Positions 6,543 to 12,449 of a stretch of DNA of 12,449 bases are shown here, in pieces. Under the pieces are notes generated by a model that had not been told where the DNA came from, did no database searches, and worked only from the letters and a program-made list of their open reading frames with translations. Origin of the DNA: Candidatus Zipacnadia bacterium (GTDB lineage: Bacteria > Armatimonadota > Zipacnadia > Zipacnadales > Zipacnadaceae); NCBI GenBank assembly GCA_029821415.1, contig JALGTJ010000009.1:1-12449 (forward strand). Reading direction: 5' to 3'. Position numbers and translations under genes: made by a program. Position 1 is the first letter of the stretch; each line of letters begins with the position of its first letter.

Positions 6543-7334
6543 CTACTTGCGACAGGCTGCTTGTAGCTGCTGCGCCGTAGTCGAACAGCCGACCTTCAAC
6601 TCAATGTTGAATATCGCTGCCTCAAGCAGCCACTCACCTTGCAGCGTATGGCTCCCCTCAATGGCGGTGGTGCAGTCGCGTAGCAGAACGGTATGATAGC
6701 CCCGATCGTGCATTGCCCGTATGCCATAATCGCGCAACTGAATGCAGATGTTAGCAGCAAATCCGGCATAGAACAGGTGTAAAATCTGCTGGTCGCGACA
6801 AAGCCGATGTAGTTGCGCACCGGTGGCTACCACAAAATCACCGGCCTGTGGTTCCAGCACTTCTATAATCCTCATTGTGGGGAACAGCGTTTCGTCCTCA
6901 AGCCACTGTTCCAGAAGCGGCTCAGCCGGCCGTCCGAAGGGATTGTCATCATAGCGGCATACGCGGCTCCGGAATTCAGCTGGAGGCCAAGCGGCCTCAC
7001 GGCCCTCGGGTCCAAAAAGCTCTTCGTCACCAGCATACTTCAACCATTGAGGATATTTCTTCGCAACCTCGGGTGAGGGTGCGTGCACAACAAGCACGCC
7101 AGCATCCCGACACGCCTCCACTGTTGGCAATATTCTCTGCTGCGCTACCTGCGCTGCCCGTTCCTGAAAGCTCTCCACTGGATGGCGATCCCAGCAGTCA
7201 ACCAGAACCAGTGCTGCCTGAGCCGCCGGAACGGTTACCGTTCTTTCGTGCCACTCAAAATTCTCCTCCCGGCAGGGGATATCCAGAGCAGTATACTCGC
7301 GGCTGTATCGGCATGTGAAGCTAAGTTCTTTCAT
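6543..7334 (-). CDS. Isochorismatase-family (cysteine hydrolase fold) protein
   Basis: This is a 263-residue member of the isochorismatase/cysteine hydrolase superfamily, which includes isochorismatases, nicotinamidases and N-carbamoyl amidases. The first strand ALVLVDCWDRH supplies the catalytic Asp (Asp46). The nucleophile is probably Cys197 in FYAGFAANICIQL, the position of 'GvaTnvCv', including the cis-peptide region. Later strands (GYHTVLLRDCTTAIEGSH) also fit. The catalytic Lys normally found on the middle strand is not visible: that stretch reads FVVATGAQLHRL. This either marks a divergent subgroup or means a different residue is used. N-terminal residues 1-40 extend beyond the core fold. 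ATG 7334 has AGGAGG 6 nt upstream, a very good site. The gene heads a two-gene operon with the FAD-dependent oxidoreductase. A hydrolytic step paired with a flavin oxidation is the likely role; substrate unknown. Confidence 0.85.
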   Translation of the reverse strand: MKELSFTCRYSREYTALDIPCREENFEWHERTVTVPAAQAALVLVDCWDRHPVESFQERAAQVAQQRILPTVEACRDAGVLVVHAPSPEVAKKYPQWLKYAGDEELFGPEGREAAWPPAEFRSRVCRYDDNPFGRPAEPLLEQWLEDETLFPTMRIIEVLEPQAGDFVVATGAQLHRLCRDQQILHLFYAGFAANICIQLRDYGIRAMHDRGYHTVLLRDCTTAIEGSHTLQGEWLLEAAIFNIELKVGCSTTAQQLQAACRK

Positions 7335-7666
7335 ATTAGTCCTCCTGTACAGGTAGCTAACCTGGTACCAAAAGGTAGTGCGGCGTCAAAGCGGCCGCTG
7401 GTTTGCAACTAAGTTTTCGCCGCCCGCATGCAGTTTCCTGCAAGCTCTCCGCACAATTAGCTTATTGCTCGTATGACAGCACTCGAGAGCATGGGGCCTA
7501 GCGAGGAGGTAGGCAGTGATTTGATGGAGCCGCGGGCTCGTATAATTTATATTATGTTAACTACTTTTATGCTGGAGACGTCCGTTGCTTCGCCGAAGAT
7601 GCTATCCACGACAGTTCCCCTATCAGACATAAGGGCAACCACCATGCGCTCCAGAGCGCAGCGTGG
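7335..7666. other. Intergenic region between the sugar transferase and isochorismatase genes
   Basis: This 332-nt gap lies between two transcription units that both run on the minus strand. Besides the candidate promoter at 7350-7389 it contains an AT-rich patch (7540-7558, TATAATTTATATTA) next to GAGCC-GCG-GGCTC (7530-7542 region), and a tight inverted repeat TGCGCTC-CA-GAGCGCA (7645-7660) just after the sugar transferase stop. Neither hairpin is followed by a clear U-run on the minus strand, so a terminator is possible but not shown. No gene is visible. Confidence 0.45.
7350..7389 (-). promoter_or_regulatory. Candidate promoter with overlapping palindrome for the isochorismatase/FAD operon
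   Basis: On the minus strand TTGACG (7384-7389) is a good -35, followed after 16 nt by TACCAG (7362-7367), a poor -10. A near-palindrome, CAGGT-AGCTA-ACCTG (7350-7364), overlaps that -10 and lies just upstream of the ribosome binding site (7341-7346). A repressor operator overlapping -10 would look like this. It could equally form a small leader hairpin. No regulator gene is adjacent. Confidence 0.3.
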
Positions 7667-8401
7667 CTACCAAACACCACTGCCGCGAACAACTACACCA
7701 ACTGTGCGACGTAGTATCTCCAGATCCAGGCGCAACGACAGGTGGCGGATGTAATACAGGTCGTACCGCAGCTTCTCAGATACATCGCGGGGGCAGCTAT
7801 CATAGTGAAGATTCACCTGCGCCCACCCAGTTATGCCTGGCCGCACACTTAGCCGAGTCAGATAGAAGGGCAGGTCCTGGGCAAACTGGCGAACGAACTG
7901 AGGACGTTCTGGACGGGGGCCGATAAGAGCCATATGGCCAGTTAGAACCTGGAAAAGCTGAGGTAATTCGTCGAGCCGAGTTCTACGTAGTAGCCGGCCT
8001 AACCCAGTAACCCGGCAATCGTCTTCAGCAGCCCATACCGGCCCCGTGGTGTTTTCCGCGTCGGGAATCATCGTGCGCAATTTGAGCAGCCCAAAAGGCT
8101 TGCCGCCGTAGCCCACTCGTTCTTGCCGATAAAACACCCGCCCCGGGCTGAGTATCTTTATGAGCAAGGCGCACGCTGCAATCAGCACCACAGCCACCGG
8201 AAGCAGCAAAACGACAATAGCAACTTCTACTATGCGCTTGCCACAGCGATTATAGATGGTAGCCGGCGCCTGACAGGAGACCTCAGCGGCGACTCCCTCA
8301 CTATCTGCAACGGCGTCCCCTGCGCCAATAACAGAGAGGTAATCAAGCGAAGGTTCGGCGTAGTGAGCTGTAATACGGTATTTCTGCTGTGGTTCGCTCA
8401 C
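7667..8401 (-). CDS. Sugar-phosphate transferase (polyprenyl-phosphate glycosyl-1-phosphate transferase, Bac_transf family)
   Basis: This 244-residue protein should start surface polysaccharide synthesis by moving a sugar phosphate from a UDP-sugar onto a polyprenyl phosphate carrier at the inner membrane. About 50 residues of unrecognised N-terminus precede one hydrophobic segment (57-82, with Pro68), the re-entrant membrane helix of the PglC-like minimal form. The four-helix N-terminal domain of WcaJ is absent. Then come SPGRVFYRQERVG (85-97), KPFGLLKLRTM (101-111), the catalytic Asp-Glu pair in RLDELPQL (Asp144-Glu145), GHMALIGPRPERP and RPGITGWAQVN, all hallmarks of the family. The start is GTG 8401, with GGTGA 6 nt upstream; the frame offers no better start. 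It lies 39 nt downstream of the SLBB export gene on the same strand, as expected for one polysaccharide operon. The transferred sugar cannot be predicted. Confidence 0.94.
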   Translation of the reverse strand: MSEPQQKYRITAHYAEPSLDYLSVIGAGDAVADSEGVAAEVSCQAPATIYNRCGKRIVEVAIVVLLLPVAVVLIAACALLIKILSPGRVFYRQERVGYGGKPFGLLKLRTMIPDAENTTGPVWAAEDDCRVTGLGRLLRRTRLDELPQLFQVLTGHMALIGPRPERPQFVRQFAQDLPFYLTRLSVRPGITGWAQVNLHYDSCPRDVSEKLRYDLYYIRHLSLRLDLEILRRTVGVVVRGSGVW

Positions 8402-8440
8402 CGCAATTCACCGAGGCATTTGTGATAACGCTGGCAGTGC

Positions 8441-11140
8441 CTAGCCAAACACCAAGAATGTAGCTGCCAGGCTGCCCAGGGTCTTGAGTATCAACTGGAA
8501 GGTGGTATCGGTACGAACCGTCTTCACCATATAGTCGGAAGGCACAATGATCACATCGCCCGGTCTGATTTCTTTGACCTGGCTGCGGCGGCGCGCTGCG
8601 CCATTAGCCCGGACCACGACGGCCCGGCCAACGGCAGCGTCGTCGGCTGGCCCGCCTACCATATCTATATAGTAATCAACCTTTGCCCCCTGGCGGTAGG
8701 GCACCTTCCCGGGACGGATAACGGCCCCGAGCACTGCCACAGTGTTGTGGATTTCAGGCACGACAATGGTATCGCCGTCCTGCACCAAAACATCTGCTTC
8801 TTCTCCGTGAGTCTCCAGCAACTTGCTTCCCTCTACCGGAATGCCGCTCACCCATGCCGAGAGGCTCAGCTGCCGAGGGGGGACCACCCACGCTGTTTCG
8901 CCCCCACCTGCAAGGAGTTGACCTACATTGGCGCCCACCTGCTCGGCGAGCACGGTGCGACGAGCCTCTGTTTCGCCCTCCAACATATAGCCGGTGGACT
9001 CGCGATTATACATAGCCACAATCTGTTCCAGGTTCTGGCGTTGGCCCTTAGCCAGGGCGCGTTCGCTGGGGCGATAAACTACAATACCATTCGGGTCAGC
9101 GTTATCCAGGAGAGGGCCGGCCCTTTGCAACAGATCATATACAGTCTCTTGTTCCCTGACGCTGCCCCTCAGAACATACGCACCGGGGTTTTCCACCCGT
9201 CCGCTGACATGGACCACGGCGGGCTGCTGTTTGAAGTCCCCACGCCCCAGCACTGTGACCATATCGTCGCTGCCCAGCACAATATCAGGCTCTACGGTAA
9301 TCTGCCCATCGCCCTGGATTTTCAGCTTCAGCCGGTATACTGTGGCCGGCCCGGACCGCCGCCCCTGTGCATACTCCACTGTATCGCCAGCTCCCGGGGC
9401 AACCCCCTGGGCGGCCACAATTAAATCGCTAACGCTCATATCCTCAAAGCAATCATAGTCGCCGGCTTCGCGTACAAAGCCAGCAATATGAACCTTGTCC
9501 GGGGGTCTGCGGGATGTTACTCTCAGAATGTCGCCGGGCTGGAGTTCAATGTTGCTGGATGAATCGTCGGCGAGAGCATCCTGCAGGTTGATCCTCACCA
9601 TGCGACGCTGGCCATCGGGTTGCAGACACAGCACAGTGGCTTGCTCCAGATAGGCTTCCTCAGTTACCCCACCACTCTGCATGACCAGGTCCTTGACTCG
9701 CATATCAGCCGACCACTGGTATTGTCCGGGATTTTGCACCGGGCCAACTACCTGAACATAGGTGATTGGGGTTGCTTCATAACGATAGAAGATGCGAACC
9801 GCGTCATACGGAGCAAGAGCCAGTGAATCTACCGGGGCGTCCAAGGCACTGCGCACGGAGAAGCTCTCATAGTGATGCTGGCTGTATTCGTCAAGGCGCC
9901 GGACCTCCCCATACCCAAGGTAGGCCCCTTCCGCCAACCCCCCAGCCAGCGAAATAAGATCGCCAACTGTCATCTGCGGCTCTACCTCATAGATGCCCGG
10001 GCGCCGCACGGCCCCGGTGATGCGCACCGCATTCTCCGGCATTTTATCTATAGGCTCGACTACCACGACATCGCCGCCCTGCAAGGTAAGCTCGGAGCCA
10101 CCACCATCCGTGATAGCACCGGACCCGGTCAGGTCCAGACTCACCACTTCCTGGTGGCGATGATTGACAACCCGCCAGACCGTAACGTCTCTTAGCGAGC
10201 CAGCCGGAGACGGCCCGCCGGCCAGTTCGATTGCCTCCTTGCAGGTGATTGGGCCGGCTATCTCATAGCGGCGGGGACGGCGCACCTCGCCCGCCACGCC
10301 AATCTCGTCGCCGATTCTGCCGACAAAGATAGTATCACCATTCTCCAGAGGTGGATCATTGAGTGGCTCGCCCGCCAGCAGATAAGGATAGAGATCAATC
10401 CTAACGGGAGCCTGACGAGGCTTTATCAGGCGAATATCACGCAACGATCCGGCCTCGCTGGGCCCACCTGCCATGTACAGGCCCGTCAGCACGCTCCCCG
10501 TCCCGCTCAATCCATAGCGGCCCGGCCTCACCACGTCCCCGGTCACGTAAACCGTGACCATCCGAGGCTCACTAATCGTTACCGTCGTTTGGCTGTCAAT
10601 ATAAAACTGACTGAGCCTCGCCGTAATCATATCGCGGGCGGCTCCCAGGGGTTGTCCGGCAACCTCCATCTCACCAGCCAGCGGCAAATAGATTGTGCCT
10701 TCGGCGGAGACAACCACCGTGGTGTTAAGATGCTCAATCCCCTCGCTCCAGGTGCGGACCGCAAGCTCGTCACCCGGCCCCAGGGTGTACTCGGGGGAGA
10801 TAGGCATATTCAGAGTGCGCGGCTCTTCCCCGCTGGTACTGGCGAACAACTCCTCACCGAAGCGCTTGAGATTCTCCAGGCGCATCTCTTCGGGCAGTTG
10901 CCAGTCCTGCTCGCCTCGCCGCCACCGAGGAAACTCAGCAAGTTCGCCGTCTTCTTCTGCTGAGGGGCGCGTACCCGCGGGCTGCGCCTCTATTTCTATC
11001 TGCTGGTCGCTCGATGACTGCTCAGCTATTTCTTCTACTGCCTGCTGTTCAGCCACAGCAGACTGCCCCGCCCATACCAGCAATCCAAGAGCTATTGCGC
11101 ACGTCACTGCACCATTAAGTTCCCACGACACCACACGCAT
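8441..11140 (-). CDS. Large multi-SLBB polysaccharide export protein
   Basis: This 899-residue envelope protein belongs to the polysaccharide export (Wza/GumB/KpsD) group that forms the outer part of capsule or exopolysaccharide export machines. A Sec signal peptide (1-30) ends AVA before EQQ; there is no lipobox Cys, unlike Wza. A Glu/Gln-rich linker leads to the Poly_export domain (about 112-195, starting SPEYTLGPGDELAVRTW). I count about seven SLBB-like units after it, each opening with a strand such as VYVTGDVVRPGRY, GVAGEVRRPRRYE, RITGAVRRPGIYEV, QVVGPVQNPGQY, HIAGFVREAGDY, HVSGRVENPGAY or AVLGAVIRPGK. Each is followed by a helix ending in Gly-Gly or similar. The protein ends in a hydrophobic stretch (FQLILKTLGSLAATFLVFG), perhaps the membrane helix. 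ATG 11140 has GGAGG 13 nt upstream, a rather long spacing. The sugar transferase follows 39 nt later. Confidence 0.93.
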   Translation of the reverse strand: MRVVSWELNGAVTCAIALGLLVWAGQSAVAEQQAVEEIAEQSSSDQQIEIEAQPAGTRPSAEEDGELAEFPRWRRGEQDWQLPEEMRLENLKRFGEELFASTSGEEPRTLNMPISPEYTLGPGDELAVRTWSEGIEHLNTTVVVSAEGTIYLPLAGEMEVAGQPLGAARDMITARLSQFYIDSQTTVTISEPRMVTVYVTGDVVRPGRYGLSGTGSVLTGLYMAGGPSEAGSLRDIRLIKPRQAPVRIDLYPYLLAGEPLNDPPLENGDTIFVGRIGDEIGVAGEVRRPRRYEIAGPITCKEAIELAGGPSPAGSLRDVTVWRVVNHRHQEVVSLDLTGSGAITDGGGSELTLQGGDVVVVEPIDKMPENAVRITGAVRRPGIYEVEPQMTVGDLISLAGGLAEGAYLGYGEVRRLDEYSQHHYESFSVRSALDAPVDSLALAPYDAVRIFYRYEATPITYVQVVGPVQNPGQYQWSADMRVKDLVMQSGGVTEEAYLEQATVLCLQPDGQRRMVRINLQDALADDSSSNIELQPGDILRVTSRRPPDKVHIAGFVREAGDYDCFEDMSVSDLIVAAQGVAPGAGDTVEYAQGRRSGPATVYRLKLKIQGDGQITVEPDIVLGSDDMVTVLGRGDFKQQPAVVHVSGRVENPGAYVLRGSVREQETVYDLLQRAGPLLDNADPNGIVVYRPSERALAKGQRQNLEQIVAMYNRESTGYMLEGETEARRTVLAEQVGANVGQLLAGGGETAWVVPPRQLSLSAWVSGIPVEGSKLLETHGEEADVLVQDGDTIVVPEIHNTVAVLGAVIRPGKVPYRQGAKVDYYIDMVGGPADDAAVGRAVVVRANGAARRRSQVKEIRPGDVIIVPSDYMVKTVRTDTTFQLILKTLGSLAATFLVFG

Positions 11141-11393
11141 AATTCGTCTGATACCTCCAGCTCATCCCTCAAGCCGGTTCAGGCAACTGGGGGATGCCAG
11201 GATATATGAGGCGGACGAGCTAACTAACTCAAGGCAGCAATTGCCGGGGCACTGGCGTCCCCGCACTGACCTTGTGCCCGTCTTCCGCGTTCAGAACTAT
11301 ATTCCTGCAAGCAACTGGTATCCCTTCCTGCCAATATCCTGCAACTTTCGTTCCTACCATCATCTTGCTTTTAGTGATATAATTCACTTAACT
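11141..11393. other. Divergent promoter region between the export operon and the dGTPase gene
   Basis: These 253 nt lie between two genes that point away from each other and must hold both promoters. The plus-strand promoter is clear (11375-11383). For the minus strand I see TATAGT (RC of 11298-11303 region) without a matching -35, and a weak -24/-12-like element at 11311-11325. No gene is visible. Confidence 0.5.
11375..11383 (+). promoter_or_regulatory. Extended -10 promoter of the dGTPase-like gene
   Basis: The sequence TGATATAAT is a perfect extended -10 element (TG, one base, TATAAT). Extended -10 promoters do not need a strong -35, and none is seen at 16-18 nt. The last T is at 11383 and the ATG is at 11394, so transcription would start within a few bases of, or at, the start codon. 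Confidence 0.6.
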
Positions 11394-12425
11394 ATGACCA
11401 TTCGCGAACAGATTGAACAGCGTGAGTCTGACTATCTCAGCCGATATGCCACTTTGAGTGCCGAGTCAGCGGGTCGGGTCCGCCCCGAGCCACCCTGTCC
11501 GGTCCGCACCATCTTTCAGCGCGACCGTGACCGGATTATCCATCTATGCCAGGCATTTCGCCGCCTGGCTCAGAAAACTCAGGTCTTCATATCGCCGCGC
11601 GAGGATCACCTGCGCACGCGACTATCCCACACCTTGGAAGTCTCCCAGGTTGCCCGTACTATCGCTAAGGCCCTGCGCTTGAATGAGGATCTGACGGAGG
11701 CAATCGCACTGGCCCACGACGTTGGTCATACGCCCTTCGGGCATGCTGGTGAAGCCAGCCTGGATGAGGTGTACCGCAGCTATGACCCGCAGGCCCACTT
11801 CGCCCACCATGAGCACAGCCTCCGCGTGGTAGATGTGCTGGAAAGAGACGGGCGCGGTCTTAATCTTTCCCAGGAAACTCGCGAGGGCATCGTAGCCCAC
11901 AGCAAGTCAATGAAGGACTTGCAGATAGACCTGGAGGAAAGCACGCCGCCCACTATGGAGGCGATGGTCGTGAGGGTGGCTGACCGTATTGCTTATCTTA
12001 CCCACGATCTCGACGACTGCCTGCGCACCGGCTTTCTGTCTGCCCAACAAGTCCCGACAGCGGTCACCAAGGTGCTGGGCGAGCGGCACAGCCAGCGGGT
12101 CGGCACTATGGTGCGTGACCTTATAGAGCACAGTCTGGACCAGCCGCGCATTTCTATGAGCAGCAAAGTTCTGGAGGCGGCTGACGCGCTCAAAAACTTT
12201 TTGCTCGAGTACGTATATCAGTCGCCGCGCATCCACCAACTATTTGACCTCTATATGGAAGACGACGAAGCCTTTGGCGAAATCAACGCCTCAGTGCCCG
12301 CCGATCTCCAAAAACGCGCCCGCCAGGTTTGTGATTATATCGCGGGCATGACCGACCGCTTTGCCCGCAGCCGCTACCTGCAGCACTTCCTCCCCGCAGC
12401 ATTTCCCTCGTTTGAAGAGCTATAG
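11394..12425 (+). CDS. dgt: dGTPase-like HD-domain triphosphohydrolase
   Basis: This 343-residue protein belongs to the deoxyguanosinetriphosphate triphosphohydrolase-like family, which cuts dNTPs to deoxynucleosides and triphosphate in the cytoplasm and tunes dNTP pools. N-terminal signatures are LSRYATLSAESAGRVRPE, then VRTIFQRDRDRIIH and AFRRLAQKTQVF (about 54-65). The HD metal site is seen as His79 in RTRLSHTLEV, His108-Asp109 in AHDVGHTPFGHAGE and the later Asp in VADRIAYLTHDLDD. HHEHSLRVVDVLE is the typical active-site histidine segment. The length fits the shorter, broad-specificity class. The frame is open far upstream, but ATG 11394 is where family homology begins. There is no Shine-Dalgarno before it, and an extended -10 box ends 10 nt upstream, so a leaderless mRNA is likely. 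It is divergent from the export operon. Confidence 0.94.
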   Translation: MTIREQIEQRESDYLSRYATLSAESAGRVRPEPPCPVRTIFQRDRDRIIHLCQAFRRLAQKTQVFISPREDHLRTRLSHTLEVSQVARTIAKALRLNEDLTEAIALAHDVGHTPFGHAGEASLDEVYRSYDPQAHFAHHEHSLRVVDVLERDGRGLNLSQETREGIVAHSKSMKDLQIDLEESTPPTMEAMVVRVADRIAYLTHDLDDCLRTGFLSAQQVPTAVTKVLGERHSQRVGTMVRDLIEHSLDQPRISMSSKVLEAADALKNFLLEYVYQSPRIHQLFDLYMEDDEAFGEINASVPADLQKRARQVCDYIAGMTDRFARSRYLQHFLPAAFPSFEEL

Positions 12426-12449
12426 CACAACTACTTCATTCCCTGAGCC

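Noticed and set aside
7645..7660. Inverted repeat after the sugar transferase stop as a rho-independent terminator
   Set aside because: The loop is only 2 nt and no U-run follows on the minus strand.
11180..11212. TGGCATC...CAGTTGCC on the minus strand as a sigma-54 promoter for the export operon
   Set aside because: The GG and GC are 12 nt apart, not the required 10.
10695..11393. Long upstream extension of the dGTPase frame
   Set aside because: It overlaps the 5' part of the SLBB gene on the other strand and encodes Ser/Arg-rich sequence with no family match; homology begins at ATG 11394.

Overview
The window reads as a chromosomal segment of a motile, probably diderm (Gram-negative-type) bacterium. 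The evidence is a sigma-54 factor, an NtrC-type activator, a FlgM-like anti-sigma-28 protein with a FlgN/FliT-like partner, and a signal-peptide-bearing SLBB polysaccharide exporter. The Gfo/Idh/MocA dehydrogenase, the FAD_oxidored (PF12831-type) enzyme and the isochorismatase-fold protein are families common in environmental bacteria such as Armatimonadota, Planctomycetota and related uncultured lineages. I cannot fix the phylum from this sequence; an Armatimonadota-like source is only a guess. No tRNA, rRNA, CRISPR array, insertion sequence or phage gene was seen.

Layout. (1) 2-1753, plus strand: the C-terminal end of a Gfo/Idh/MocA oxidoreductase, then an NtrC-family response regulator (receiver, sigma-54 AAA+ domain, Fis-type HTH). 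(2) 1803-2668, minus strand: a FlgM-like gene followed 230 nt later by a FlgN/FliT-like coiled-coil gene, converging on the NtrC gene. (3) 2669-3445: a long gene-poor stretch with repeated short motifs upstream of flgM and several small hairpins. (4) 3446-4846, plus strand: rpoN (sigma-54). (5) 5016-7334, minus strand: a tight two-gene operon, isochorismatase-fold hydrolase then FAD-dependent oxidoreductase. (6) 7667-11140, minus strand: an exopolysaccharide pair, a large multi-SLBB export protein then a PglC/WcaJ-type sugar-phosphate transferase. (7) 11394-12425, plus strand: a dGTPase-like HD phosphohydrolase, divergent from the export operon, with an extended -10 box so close to the ATG that the mRNA is probably leaderless.

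How the genes may work together. An enhancer-binding activator, sigma-54 and an anti-sigma-28 module lie within about 4.5 kb. This matches the hierarchy known in several flagellated bacteria, where sigma-54 plus an NtrC-type activator drives middle flagellar genes and FlgM holds back sigma-28 until the hook is complete. That link here is inference from position and family. The SLBB protein and the sugar transferase are a recognisable initiation-plus-export pair for a surface polysaccharide. The isochorismatase/FAD enzyme pair is most likely a small catabolic operon of unknown substrate. I did not find a convincingly new multi-gene system. The most unusual items are the repeat-bearing flgM upstream region, the orphan flgM/flgN pair, the SLBB protein with about seven repeats and no lipobox, the isochorismatase-fold protein lacking the usual lysine, and the leaderless dGTPase gene.
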